Assembly (NCBI GenBank): GCA_030765045.1
Contig: CM060962.1
Location: 93,530,412-93,594,411 of the forward strand
DNA: 64,000 nucleotides
Source of the DNA: Tenodera sinensis
Taxonomy: Eukaryota; Arthropoda; Insecta; Mantodea; Mantidae
Direction: 5' to 3'
Shown here: positions 44,190 to 56,553 of the stretch, one piece after another
Layout of the letters: each line of letters begins with the position of its first letter
Position numbering within the stretch: position 1 is the first letter of the stretch
Translations under genes and position numbers: made by a program
Notes under the pieces: model-generated
Databases searched by the model: none
The model's input: the letters and a program-made list of their open reading frames with translations, nothing else
Told to the model about the DNA's origin: nothing

Positions 44190-45229
44190 GGGCCAGTTTC
44201 ACTAACTGATGTTAAATATACTCTTAACATTTTATTTGCTAACATTATGCTAAAAGCTTACTATAATATTAAAACTCTTGCATCTCATCAAGCTTTTTAT
44301 GGCAAATTACTAATATCTTGTTAACATGGAAGACAACCATGAACGACTTTCTAGAAGGCAGTGACACATTGCAGTGCTCTCTGTTTATGTAATGGTCAAC
44401 TAGTTACAAACAAACCAACAACTTCCCACATTTGTGGGTTGCCAAATTTGACAAAGTAAAAAAAGACAAATAACAATATTACTAAGTCATACACAAACAG
44501 AGTTTAAGTTCACAGTGTAGTCATAATATGGTGACAGAAATAATAATAATAATATGGTTTTATGGAATTAAAAACCTTTGAATACAGATTCTAAAACAAA
44601 AAATATCATGTTTACAGTTTTATGGTCCAAATAAGTGTGATCTAAGGATGCTTACAGAGCCACATATAGTGGTGTTAACAATTTTCCTTATGCTGGCAGT
44701 TGGAAGTTTAAAAGAGCTGGAGTTGTGCCTCATGTATCTACCATGAGACCAATAATTTGTGTCATCTAGCTGGTATTTATTTTTATAAAATGTTATGGTA
44801 GGTATGTAGGTAGATTGCTTTTCCAAATGGGCTTCCATACATTGACTCAGATGATTGTCTACAGTAAGAATCATGACATCTGAAAAATCTAGGAGCAGAA
44901 TAACTAATTTTTTATCATTTGAAAGGTGTTAATTACAAAATTAGTTACTAGATTTACGGGAATTACTAAGAGCAAAATATGCTGAAGTAAGAGGTGAGGA
45001 ATTTAATTGCAATGCACGTGTTTCTCCCAGGTCTGGTAAGAAATTGACATTTTAATGCTAACATAAAATGCAACACAATGACTTAACATAACACTAGGTT
45101 ATGGCAATGTTAACTTAACACAAAGTTTGTCACAGCTTGCATTGTTGGATGAAACAAAATTCATGTTAACCTTAATTTAAATCTATTCAAGATTGCATTA
45201 AAATTTAACATTGTTTGTGAAACTGGTCC
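44190..45229 (-). mobile_element. PIF/Harbinger-like DNA transposon derivative
   Basis: Inverted termini GGGCCAGTTTCACTAAC and (read inward from the right) GGACCAGTTTCACAAAC extend about 25 bp. They are flanked by the trinucleotide TAA (44187-44189, 45230-45232). A 3-bp TWA duplication with GG-starting termini is the PIF/Harbinger signature. A minus-strand frame at 44620-44874 (with HGRYMRHNSSSFKLPTASIR) may be a transposase N-terminal scrap. The catalytic domain is absent. Confidence 0.75.
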
Positions 45230-45232
45230 TAA

Positions 45233-46237
45233 GTATTTAAATTTGCTCAGGTTTCCATTTAATTGAATTACTTCACTTTGAATTTCTAATTTTTAAGAGT
45301 TAAAATATATTACACATCCCTTATTTTCAAATGTTTAATAAAGAACATTTTCTCATACAAGAGTGATAGGCTGGGTTGTGCACTTAAATTATCCACTGCA
45401 ATACATGAATATCAAATAATACATAAATGCCTTTAAAGTATGTTTCCACTTTGTACTTAGTTGTCTTATGGCTTCTGGAAAACCTGTTCTTTACTGTACT
45501 CTTAAAACAAAGCACAGTGTACGCACAAAACAAGTTTGTTATTACAGGATTAGTACTACTACGATATATACATATGTTTAATCACAGACACTTAGCATAA
45601 ACATTCTTTTTACCAGAAAATTATGTGAATACCTACATATGGCACTAAATAATCCTCTACACTAAAACAAACATAAATATTATTCTCAAGCTTCTTAATA
45701 GTTCAACTAATTTATACTCTAACTGTTTCTGAAAGTGAGAAAATTCATAGAGAACAGGTAATTTCCATCACTAAAGATAGCACAGATAAGAAGGTACAAG
45801 AAATGAATATTTAAATTTAACCCAATGGAATTACAAAACCTTTTCATAATTTATGGTACACAGTATATGTAGCTGAATAACAGTCACTGACATAAGGCAG
45901 AAGTTCATTAAGGATAAAATGGAAGGAACTGACTTTGGTTTATGTGGTTAATAAGTACAAAAAACCCTTGTGCAGGAAACTGGAGGACAAAAAGTAGTAC
46001 CAAAATAAACATTTTGAGGTTAGGAACAAAAAGTTGCATGCTCTGCTTATACAACAAGATCTACACAATCTTTGTGTTAAAAATACAATACAGTTTTAGC
46101 ATTCAACGACAACTGTTTATTGATATTCTTTATCGCTTATCGCTCTATTGTATTGATTTTGTAAGGTCATAATAAGCCTTCATTATTAAAGTGATCAAAA
46201 TTAATAAATTGAAATAAAAAATTTGATCTATTTCATG
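45233..46237. other. Intronic DNA, no feature recognised
   Basis: AT-rich. No coding or terminal-repeat signature was found. It lies within the 3.6-kb segment that separates the two halves of the plus-strand Penelope copy. Confidence 0.4.
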
Positions 46238-46960
46238 TTAATTGAGATAAACATTTGTAGAAATTAAAAAACCCATAGCGCAACAGCCCATGAAGGGCCA
46301 AGGCTTGCAGCCCAGCCACTGCCCACTACAGGGGTCATTGGTGGGGTGCAGTATAGAGGGTGGGATATGGTCAGTGCACCGAGCCCTCCCAACCAGTTGT
46401 ACGGCCTTCTGGACCTGGGACCGCTACTTCTCCATCAAGTAACTCCTCAATTGGTCCCCCAGGGACCTAAGGAGGCTGAGTGCACCCTGTGCCAGACCTC
46501 CCAGAGGGGATAAAATCCCCATGCTGGTATCAAGGATTGAACCTGACCCAAATGACCTAGCTGTCGACGGGTCCTTAAACACCACCACCACTCGAACCCG
46601 GTCCTCCGTGTCAGAGGCAAGCGTGCTACCAACTGTGCTATGGAGGCTGTCTTTGTAGAAATTATCTTACTGCTAATTTTCTTGTAGTTGCAAGAGGAAT
46701 ACAGTAGGCTTTAAGCCATAGTAAAATGTCGAGTGCTCACTACATGCATGTCTTTGAAATTCCATTCTCTTTGCGTGACCAAGAGATAAAATAACAAATG
46801 GCCTCCCATTTGAGAACAGAAGTATTGCAAAATTCTGACGAATAACAATGAATATCTCTGAAATGGTTCACTTCACAAAAAAGATCATTTGACATAAATT
46901 GTATGTTTTAACGAGATCTACATTTTCCCGAGGGCTAGAGAGTCTTTATTTTTCCAACCT
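46238..46960 (+). repeat. Repeat R1, copy a
   Basis: Shares an interrupted alignment with 55693-56010: TTGAGATAAACATTTGTA, then GTTGCAAGAGGAATACAGTAG (GTGCAAGGAGGATATTAG in the other copy), AAATGGTTCACT and AGATCTACATTTT. SINE-1 copy c is inserted near its left end. No coding content. Copy b is larger and includes a tetranucleotide repeat. Class unknown. Confidence 0.7.
46266..46651 (-). repeat. SINE-1 copy c with a micro-insertion
   Basis: A 12-bp duplication TTTGTAGAAATT (46254-46265, 46652-46663) defines the ends. Read on the minus strand, the box A region (CCATAGCACAGTTGGTAGC) opens it. About 48 bp (46543-46590) interrupt the body between near-duplicates TTGAACCTG and TCGAACCCG. The insert is the LINE-G-like 3' core followed by ACCACCACCAC, a second retroposition into the SINE. 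Confidence 0.88.
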
Positions 46961-47227
46961 CTCCATTTCTCTATAAAATCTTAACCCCTAACATGCTGAC
47001 CTGTCATGGCATGTAATATGTCCTGTGATTGGTGATCAGAGGATGTGGTCGGTGAATTTATTTTGATAATTCTCCCGGTCAGGTCGGTGAGACCCTTAAA
47101 CCAATGACAGGTGTGGTCCTCCAGACATTCTGGGGGTTGTGAGAGAGCGATGTGACTGCCAAAACATAAAAATATGGTGCTCTCTAAAAAGTGGTTACTA
47201 TTACTGCTATTGCTCTCTCCAATATCA
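46961..47227. other. No gene seen
   Basis: Unrecognised, moderately G+C-rich stretch around 47040-47160. Confidence 0.35.
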
Positions 47228-47296
47228 TCAGTGAAAAATATTGGAGAGCAAGAGGATTAATGACTTCATTCTCAGAAATCCAGCATTAGCTAACAA
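47228..47296 (+). mobile_element. LINE-B 3'-end fragment
   Basis: About 69 bp nearly identical to the last bases of LINE-B (ATTGGAGAGCAAGAGGATTA, CCAGCATTAGCTAA, short AAC tail). It ends exactly at the CATACA where the Penelope copy resumes. Its 5' side has no matching duplication nearby. Confidence 0.85.
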
Positions 47297-47965
47297 CATA
47301 CAATAAGGTATTGTTGATCACATTGGGAAAGTTCTCAGAAAACACAACACCCACACCACCTATAAACCCACACAACAAATACAGAACACGCTATGCTCAA
47401 CAAAAGATCCAAAAGAACCACACTCTTCTGTGGGTGTTTACAGAATTCCGTGCTCGTGTGGCTCTGTCTATATAGGGACCACTCAACATACAGTAAACAC
47501 AAGAGATGTTGTCATTTGGGACAAACAGAAGTCTGCAGCTGCAGAACACACATTACTAGTGCCAGGGGAACACATTATACAGAATTCAGACACAACTATC
47601 CTGTCTTCTACGGTTCATTATTACGCCTCTTTAAATCTCAAAGCCATAGAGATTTCCAGACATGATGATAACCTCAATAGGAAGGAAGAAACAAAGTCCT
47701 CAAATAAAGCTTGGCATCCAGCATTATGCAAAGCATGCAAAACACCTGACCAGAAACAAATTCAAAATGCCAGCCCGTCGACAACAATCATAGACAATGG
47801 AACCAGCCCCACTTTAACCCATCCCACGCAGCAGCTGAACTGGACCAACCATTATATGCCCACACATGCTAAGTGTATAAAACCTGTGAAACGGTCACAC
47901 CACTGAGGATGTCCGACGCAGCTTCGAACAAAATGTCTGAAAGGAGAGTTTCAACTAGACCATGG
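47297..47965 (+). pseudogene. Penelope-like GIY-YIG endonuclease and 3' tail
   Basis: Begins in the linker (TLGKFSEN...), then GVYRIPCSCGSVYIGTTQHT, the GIY-YIG start with Tyr/Ile and following Gly preserved, on to EISRHDDNLNRKEETKSSNK. The conserved Arg lies in VNTRDVV. It then ends in the Penelope-type tail (CTGAGGATGTCCGACG ... AAAATGTCTGAAAGG). It is about 80-90 percent identical by eye to the inverted copy at 41366-42137. Likely the second half of the copy at 43430-43708. Confidence 0.8.
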
Positions 47966-48374
47966 CTCACAAGCCCGGATAATCATTTTCTGTTTTAAAA
48001 CAAAATTTTGTTTCATGGTTCTTTGAATTTTTCACCTAATTCAGGGTATTTTGGTGCTGCTGATTATGAAAATGCCATCCATTTTTTTCGAGCAGCTAGT
48101 TTATTGATATTATTAAATTTTGCTCTTATGACTATTTTGTTTTTATGCCACCATATATAAATTGATTGTTTGCATAATACTAATTGATTTAATTCAAACT
48201 CTGTTCATGTTGTTTCATATATACAATAAGGTGGGGGGCACCCCATCAGGGGCATAAGCACAAAAAATTTAATTGGGTGAGGTGCTAAGCCCCACCTCCA
48301 CACCTTGTCATACCTCATACACATTTATTCAGCAAAGAAAACCCATGAATGACTTTGTAAAGAGAGCTTATTTG
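47966..48374. other. Unassigned segment before family X copy 1
   Basis: A short frame reads GYFGAADYENAIHFFRAASL (about 48048-48105) and may belong to an element, but no family was recognised. Confidence 0.3.
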
Positions 48375-49640
48375 GCTATTTCAAGGACTCTGCAAGATGC
48401 CCTGTGTCACATTTAGAGAAGATACCTGATCCAAAATTTACCAGTCTTCTAGAGTTGTCAGAAGAGGATGAATCAGCTGAAAACTATGCTGAGTAAAACA
48501 ACTCATCTTGTTGGACTTTCATCAATTGAATCTGGTTTTAATCAAGTGGAATGAATGACCTCATTAGAGATCTTAGTCTTTCAAAGAAGTCGGAATTGTT
48601 ACCTTCAACACTAGCAGAGAAACACTGTCTGTTACCAGGAATAAAAGTCACAGTCTGTTGCACAAAAGAAACAGATTTCCTGCTATTCATCATAACAGAA
48701 AACCAATTTTTCTTTGCACCAAAGTTGAAGGACTGTTAAACTGGGTGTAAGAAAATACACACCAAGTGATTGGCATTTATTTATAGATAGCTCCAAATGC
48801 AGCCTCAAAAGTGCTTTCTACATAATGAGAACATAAACAGGTAAATCCCAATTGATCACTGAGTTGCTATGTGTGAAAATTAAGCTACAATAGTCACAGT
48901 CCTAGAGAGGATCTCATACCAGTTACCTATGAGGGTTATCTGTGTCAATCTCAAGATGGTCCTTTATCCTCTTCTAGGATAAAGGACAAGGTGGGTATGT
49001 CAAATACCAATGCTTTATATGTCTATGTGACTCTAGAGCTAAAGATCAAAACTAGATGAGAAGACAGTAGCCTCTTAGTGAAAGCATTGGAGAAAAAACA
49101 TCATTACAGAACCTTTATTTGACAGAAACAAGATCATATTACCAGCACCACTACATATCAAAGTTGTGTTAATAAAGCAGTTTAAAGGTGTTGAGTAGAG
49201 ATGGAGCATGTTTTGGCTACATTTCCTGCGTTGAGTATGGAGAAAATAAAAGGAGGTATATTTGATGGACCACTAATCTGCCAACTCATAAATGACCAGA
49301 AATTTGCAGACTTAATGAACGATAGGCAGTTGTATGGTCATTGTTCGGTATGGTAGTGAAGAACTTCCTTGGACACTATAAGCCCCCTGATCATGATAAA
49401 CTAGTGCAGAATATGCTCAATGCTTTTTGTGCACTTGGTTGTAACATGACTATCAAATTATACTATTTGTACAGCCATTTGGACCAATTTCCAGATTGTC
49501 TTGGAGAACAGGCTGAGCATTTTCACCAGGAAATAAGCACATGGACAATAGGAAGAATATACATATGATGGCAGGCTACTGTTGGAGAATCCAGCACAAA
49601 TGTCCAAGATCTTTACAGTGGAGGAAATTACAGAAACAAG
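48375..49640 (+). pseudogene. Family X protein relic, copy 1
   Basis: Pieces in order: YFKDSARCPVSHLEKIPDPK, then GMNDLIRDLSLSKKSELLPS, then decayed middle parts, and near the end VVKNFLGHYKPPDHDKLVQN, ALGCNMTIKLYYLYSHLDQF and CLGEQAEHFHQEIST. The same blocks occur in copy 2 (54383-58240). I recognise the pattern from multicopy uncharacterised arthropod and cnidarian proteins, but know of no assigned function. The dispersed, broken copies suggest a mobile element. Multiple stops and frameshifts. Confidence 0.6.
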
Positions 49641-50030
49641 GATTCAATGACCTTATGAAAGAAAATTAATAAATCTAACGGACCAATGTGTAAATAAATA
49701 ATGGTGGTTAGATAGATACAGCTGCTTCATGAAAAATTAGTGTTTGATCCATACATCTTGTATTTAATTGTATAGGAGTGATATAGCTGTATATGTGGAT
49801 CAGTATTGTTAGATAGGTAGATAACGTGAATAAGTTCTATCTCAGAAACTAGAGCTGATAGGGCAAAATGGAATCAGTGACCCAAATATACTCAGAAATA
49901 GGTCAAAATTATAAGGCACTGAAATTATTGTTCCCCAATTTAGTCAAAGAAACTAAATTACAAATATATGAAGTATTGTCACATATGGGACTGAAATTTG
50001 GAAACTCAATAGAAATTTAACAACTAAGTT

Positions 50031-50425
50031 GTTGTTGTTAGCTAATGCTGGATTTCTGACAATGAAGTCATTAATCCTCTTGCTCTCCAATATTTTTCAC
50101 TGATGGATGGGGCACTAGAAGTGGCCGGGCATATTTGAAGGTGTTCTCGATCCATTTCCTCTTGCAGATCACATAGAGGGTAGAGTGGTGAACAATATAT
50201 CCCAATTCTGTTTAAATGTTTTGCCAGACAATCATGTCCTGTAATCAACCTGAAGGTTGCAACTGCTGTTTTTCCAGGATACTCAGGAATTACTGTGTGA
50301 ATGTTTGGTAGTTCCCATCTTTTATTCTTTGATTTTTCATGGTAATATTTTGCAATAATTTTTTTGAATTCAGAGTTGACTAATATTTTAGCTGCATAAA
50401 ATGGTAGATTAACTATATTGCTCTC
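50031..50425 (-). mobile_element. LINE-B copy, 5'-truncated, minus strand
   Basis: A 14-bp duplication TTAACAACTAAGTT (50017-50030, 50426-50439) flanks about 395 bp. It encodes the LINE-B C-terminus (HDCLAKHLNRIGIYCSPLYP ... YWRARGLMTSLSEIQH) and ends in the (AAC)n tail. There are a few differences from the 16610-20171 copy. It interrupts the RTE-like relic. Confidence 0.93.
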
Positions 50426-50612
50426 TTAACAACTAAGTTAACATCTGGAAATGGTCTTTTCAAGGTCATCAAGGCATTCAAAATTAGAAAAAAATTAGGA
50501 ACACCATTATTAAGGAAGAAACTAAAGTATTCTGTGCTAGCATATGTAGGATACAAGCAACCAAACTGGTATGGACACATCATGGGAATGCCAAAGGATA
50601 GAATACCCAGAA

Positions 50613-52697
50613 AGTTGATGTTTGTTATTTATATCAGTAATTATTTAGTACCCAACTTAGCACATTTCTAGGTTAGACATTCTTGTTTACATTTGTTATA
50701 CACATATATGTGTATTTTTGTTTATATCACCATGGAATGTAAGATAGCTCGCCAAACGAACTGTTTATCTTGATGTTATGTGTTAATAATGTATGTATTA
50801 TATTATATTCCTTCCAGAAAGAATAATGGATTTTTCGACAAATAATGAAGACTTGCAACAGGTTATGTGTACAGACAGGTAAAGACTGTTAAATGCATAC
50901 TGGAAAATTATTGCTTTATGTCATATAAGCACTTGTATTAAAACAAAAATGCTTGAAGCTGAATTTCATGTGCAAAGAGATGGTACTTGTAGGTATGGAT
51001 TACAAACATGGGTACTTTGGAAGAAAATGCCGCAGTGATGCTATCATGGAACATTCTACTTTGGGTGTACCGTACCTTTACTCTGGTGTTCTTATTACTT
51101 GGATGAGTCAGCAGAGAATGAGATGGTTGCAATTCCTACTGCAGAGCTGAAGTTGTAGTAGCCAGTAAAACAGCATGACAAATTATAGGGGTAAAAAGGC
51201 TTTTAACTGCCCTTGATCAGTTAAAAGATAAGGCCTAATTTTCAAGTAAATAATCAAGCAGATATTCATCTTGCACAGAATCCAGAGCTCCAAAGATCAA
51301 AACATATTCATATAAGGCATTTTTTCCATCATGAGTTAGTAGCAGCTAGTGAAATTAGCATTTCAAAGGTATTCACAGAAGGGTAACTTTCTGATATTCT
51401 AATGAAACCTTTACTTACTGTATGTTAAAAATTGTTATGTAACAAAATGGGTGTTTGTAAGTAACTGAATAAGGGACAGTGATGTTTGTTATTTATATCA
51501 GTAATTATTCAGTACTAGGTTGGCCAAACTTATTTATTCTTGATACACATATATTGAGGACTTTTTGTTTATACAGTAGGAACCCGATAACTTGGACTCT
51601 TGGTAACTTGATATTCCGTATAACTCTACAACTTTTTTAATTTTTTAATTGTAAACTTGACTGTAGTGATTTCTGTAATCCACTATGCAGTGTAAACAGT
51701 ATAGGTAAATTTTAAATATTGTATGTATACAACCTATAACATTCTCCCTCACACTAACAATAGGGCTGACTGCATATTGACTGTTGATATCTGAATCAGA
51801 ATACAAGCAGTTGGCAAACCATTGTCACAAAATCAAAACCTTGTCCCTAATAATATGGATACATAGCACAAAGACTTGTTTGAATGTTTATTGCTTTCGC
51901 CAGTATGTACATGGTAAGCTAGACCTTAAGTTACATATTTATGGTTACAATACAGTTTTTCAGATTTCATGCTTACTGTTAGTGTTGTGTTTATGCCAGT
52001 CAAAATGTCAAATAAGAAGAAAAGACAAGTTAACAGACAGTGGAAATTAAATTGGATGCATTAAGGAGACTGGACAAAGGGGAATATATTAATAATTGCC
52101 ATGGATTTAGGAGTTGGATGAAGTACAATAATAGGGTAAAAAAAAGAAGAGGTCCAAAATCTAGTCTTGGGGTGTGAAAAGAGCATGAATATGACAAAGT
52201 GAGCGAGGCGCTTTGTGGTTTAGGAAGCAAAGGGAAAAAGGAACACCCATTATATAAGAGAAAGCTCTCAAATTCAATGAGGAATTTCAAGAAGGAGAGC
52301 CTAGATTTACATCTAGTGCTGGCTGGTCGGACAGATGGAAGAAGTGCTATGGCGCCAGGCAGTTAAAATTACATAATAAATTGTATATATTACACTTTTC
52401 TGTTTCCTATATTGTGCTAGAACATGAATTTATGTAATTAGCAGTATTTTGTTATGAGTTGTGAATAAAAGATCTCTTATTCCATAACACTAGACATTTC
52501 AGCAACCTGACACCCTCTCAGTCCACATTAGGTCAAGTTTTTAGGATTCTACTCTATCACCATGGAATGTGTAATTAAGATAACTAACCAAACAAACCTA
52601 CTATTAATCTTTATGCAATGTGTTAATGATACAGATATATTATATTCCTTCCAAAAAGAATAAAGGATTTTTCAACAAATAATAAAGAATCACAACA
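50613..52697 (+). mobile_element. Ty1/copia LTR element remnant, carrying a pogo element
   Basis: Direct repeats of roughly 260 bp are its LTRs: 50613-50871 and, split by the pogo insert, about 51483-51573 plus 52555-52697. Both contain TGATGTTTGTTATTTATATC and end in ..AACA. The 5-bp duplication CAGAA flanks the element (50608-50612, 52698-52702). After the left LTR, GGTTATGTGTACAG resembles the copia primer-binding site (complement of an internal initiator-Met tRNA segment, GGTTATGGGCCC). The interior is only about 610 bp. It holds a decayed copia RNase H end (NNQADIHLAQNPELQRSKHI, SDILMKPLL). All other domains are lost. Confidence 0.82.
51574..52554 (+). mobile_element. pogo/Tigger-type DNA transposon derivative
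   Basis: Termini CAGTAGGAACCCGATAACTT and (inward from the right) GAGTAGAATCCTAAAAACTT lie next to TA (51572-51573, 52555-52556). The interior encodes a broken CENP-B-like N-terminus (MSNKKKRQVNRQ ... AMDLGVG, ARRFV, EKALKFNEEF, FTSSAGWSDRWKKCYG), the two-part helix-turn-helix of pogo transposases. The DDE domain is deleted. It lies inside the 3' LTR of the copia remnant. Confidence 0.85.
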
Positions 52698-52890
52698 CAG
52701 AATAACTTGGGAATTGTGTCCACCTGGAAGAAGATGAAGGGGTAGACCCAAAAATACTTGGATGCAAGAAATGGCGTTGAGATGAAAGCAAAAGGACTGG
52801 AGGAGAAGGAGGAAGAATGGAATGACAGAAATGAGTGAAGTTTTAGTGATGGATGGAAGAAAGGAGGGGCGGACGGATACCTTTGATAAC

Positions 52891-53331
52891 ATTAGTCTGA
52901 AATGAAATTCCTGCTTTTAAAATTAGAATGTTTTTGGGGTATTTTTAGCATGCTGAAGTCAAATTCAAAGCCAGAAAGTTCCCATCACGTACCATTTTTT
53001 TATTTTATCTTTTATTTTTTTTTCCTTATAGCGTAATTTTCTTGTTTGTAGAAACTTATACCATCATTACACATACTGCAATGCTTTAACAGGTGCAGTT
53101 TTACTATGTCAGGATTTGAAAACAAAACGCATTTAAAATACTTTTAAGGTTGTTCATAGTAAAAACTGAAGGCACCGGATGTTTCTTATCTGATACAGTG
53201 TGTGAGCACATAAGAAATTTAGAGTGAGATAACATGCTACCTTGCCATTAGTGTATGTTTATTTGCGGGAGATAGATAAATATTGGCCACTCTTTGGTGT
53301 TAGATGCACTCTTACCTTATCTTTGTGAGCA
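52891..53331. other. No gene seen
   Basis: AT-rich intronic DNA up to the hAT target duplication. Confidence 0.4.
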
Positions 53332-53339
53332 CATACACA

Positions 53340-54254
53340 CATGGTTGCCAGGTCTACTGATTTTGTAGGAGATCTCCTGCTTTATTGCAAATCTACTAAT
53401 CTACTGCTAAAAACTGAACACACTTCAAAATCTCCTGCTTTTTATGTATTTTCCATTTTTAAACACTATTTTCCTTAACATCATATAATTCCCTCTTCTG
53501 AAAAAGATTTTCAGGCAAGGCATTTTCCTCGTGTGCAAAAACAAAAGATTATATTAATCACCTGTATACATAAACAGTACACCACAACTGTTGTTTCTGC
53601 TTTGCAAACTATCCTTGACTGCTACATTGACCTGAACATCTGAATTCCACTAAAATAAATAAAGTTGAATACAAGGATCCAAAAGTATTTCTTCCTGTGG
53701 AAAACATGTATTTTGGTGCCAAAGTTCAAATATCTGTGACCAATTCATCCCTGCCCGACAAATAAGTACAAGTTTCCAAATTAAGCTGTGCTGATTTTTA
53801 TGTTGAGTCAGCTTGTGACATATTAAGCCATTTTTCACTAAGTGATCCTGTTCTTACAATGTTGGAAGTGTTAGAACCAGCTAAAATCAAAACAGTTCAG
53901 TCAATTGGACCACTTGCTTCTCTGTTTCCTAATTTGGTGAAAGCAGAAGAAATCCAGCAAATAGATATAGAATGGAGGCTATTGAACAATACTGACATTG
54001 CATGTGGCAGTAACTATACAGCACAAGAATTTTGGAGCAAATATATTATTATTTTTGTTGTCATTATTTATTATAATTATAATAATAATCATCGTCATTG
54101 TCATCATCATCATCATCATCATTATTATTACTATTATTAATGTCATAAATATGTATACACTAAGCAAAATTGCTGGTCAAAAAAATCTACTGTTTTCTCC
54201 TGCTGTTTTGAAATCAAATCATCTGCTATTACTTTGGCAGACACGGCAACACTG
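53340..54254 (+). mobile_element. hAT transposon derivative
   Basis: An exact 8-bp duplication CATACACA (53332-53339, 54255-54262), the hAT size, flanks termini CATGGTTGCCAGGT and (inward from right) CAGTGTTGCCGTGT. A frame at 53859-54045 (MLEVLEPAKIKTVQSIGPLA ... FPNLVKAEEIQQIDIEWRLL ... EFW) matches the region preceding the hAT dimerisation domain. The catalytic centre and dimerisation motif are missing. A microsatellite expanded at 54045-54140. Confidence 0.88.
54045..54140. repeat. TTA/CAT/ATT microsatellite
   Basis: Mixed (TTA)n, (ATA)n, (CAT)n and (TTA)n runs inside the hAT derivative. His-rich and Ile-rich frames across it are artefacts. Confidence 0.9.
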
Positions 54255-56309
54255 CATACACATCCAGTCTACTTCCTCTCACATTTCATTAGTCTGTGTT
54301 TCATCTGTAAATGAAATCAGTTTGAGGCTTTATTATGGAGTAGAATGCTGTGATCTATTAGTTCAATACAAAAGTATTTATCATGTCGCATGGCTCATGT
54401 ACAAATGATTCAGATCACTTTTGTTATATATGTGGGAAATATACATTGCCTAAGCAGAGGCGTAATATTACAGATTTTGAAAAAAAAAATAATATCTTGC
54501 CTACTTTGGAATCAAATTTGGAGACCAAAGTAAAGCTTGGGCACTGTACAAAGTATGTAGAGCATGCGTTGAAGAACTTCATCTTTGGGTCAAAGGTAGA
54601 AGACTGTTGCTATCTTTTAGAATACCTATGGTTTGGAGAGAGCAGATGAACCATAGTAATGACTGTTACTTCTATTCATGTGATGTGAAGGGCTACAATT
54701 CTAAAAGTAAAAAGCATATTGTGTATCCAGTCATACAGTCAGCCATTTTACCTGTGTCCCATGGGCCTGATGTGCAAAAAATCTTGAACAGTTTTCATCT
54801 GAGTCTGATGTAGAAGAGGGGGACATTATGAAGGGTGACAGTGACTATATACCAGAATCTTGTGCTACAGAATGCGGGTGTTTTAACCAGAGTGAATTAA
54901 ATGACTTAGTGAGGGACCTTGCCCTCTCTAAAGAGATAGCTGAGTTGTTAGGCTCTAGGCTCCAAGAAAAGAATGCGCTTTGTCCAGAAACATCATTCTA
55001 TAGGTACCAACAATGTGAAAGAGATTTTAAACCCTTTTTCTCCAAAGATGACTATCTTGCAATAATGTGAAAGAACATACTCTAAAACTTGAACTTCCAA
55101 ACTATGACCCAAATGAATGGAGACTATTCATTGATACTTCGAAGTGAAGTTTACAGGTGTCCTCTCACATAACGGAAATTTTTTTGGTTCAGTGCCTGTT
55201 GCCTATTCATCCTCAAAGAATCATATGCAAATTTGCAACTGATGTTATTGCGAGTGAATTACTGTGAACACAACTGGCAAGTTTATGGTGATTTTAAAGT
55301 TATTACTATGCTGATGGGTCAACAATCTGGGTTTATCAAATTCCCATATTTTCTTTACCTATGGGATAGTAGGGCACAGGCTAATTACTGGACCAAAAAG
55401 ACTGGCTACCTCGAGAAAATTTGGAAGTCGGCTCTAAGAACGTTGTGCACCAAAGCCTTGTGAGTCATTCTAAAGCTGTGCTGCCACCTCTCCACAGTTT
55501 GTGTAGGCTTTAAATAAGGAAAGAGACTGCTTCGAGTACATATGTGAGAAATTCCAACTGTCTCTGATGCAAATTAAAATAAGGTATATTTAATGGTCCT
55601 GATATAAGAAAATCTGATGTGTTGCACTCACATTACTTTCTTTGCTCTTGCACTAACCATTCTTACAAACTCTTATACCTATATCTTCTTCGTGTTATTT
55701 GAGATAAACATTTGTACAAATTATCTTATTACTTGTTCCCTTATAGGTGCAAGGAGGATATTAGAATACAGCAGGTTTTAAGCAATAGTCAAAATCTTTT
55801 AAAGCTTTGAGATCCCGTTCTCTTTGCATGCTTTATATATATAAAAGAACAATGTTCCATTTGACAAAAGTTTAAATATTCTAAAACTTGCACAAATAAC
55901 AAGGAATATCTTCAAAATGGTTCACTCTACAAAAAAATTTATCCAGACATAAAGTGTGTGTTTTAGCAAGATCTACATTTTTTGAATATTAAGACTTTAT
56001 CCATCTTCTTACGGTTTATGAGTTATTCAAAAGTCATCCAGAGTAAACAGGATTACATATGCTATAGCTAGAAAATTCAAAATATACATTTCATTTGTCA
56101 TACAAATATCTTAAACATATGACATTTTAATCAAAATCGTTTGCCATTTTCAAGAAATCAACATTTTCGAAACATTTTCCATGTAAAGGGTAGTTAAAGG
56201 TGGGGCTATTTTCTTCAAAATCTTTGTGTCGCATCCTTGAAAGAGATTAAACTTAAATACCAACTTTGGTTCTTAACCGACTTTTTGTTTTTGAGTTATG
56301 CTGTCCACA

Positions 56310-56553
<244 letters not shown>

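Larger units (their letters stand above)
49830..52890 (+). pseudogene. RTE-like LINE relic split into three by two insertions
   Basis: Left piece (49830-50016): FPNLVKETKLQIYEVLSHMG-like thumb segment. Middle piece (50440-50607): NWYGHIMGMPKDRIPR. Right piece (52703-52890): TWELCPPGRR then RPKNTWMQEM and, with frameshifts, a WNDRNE-like end. They join in the normal order of RTE-like C-termini once the minus-strand LINE-B copy and the copia element are removed. Old and heavily mutated. Confidence 0.75.
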
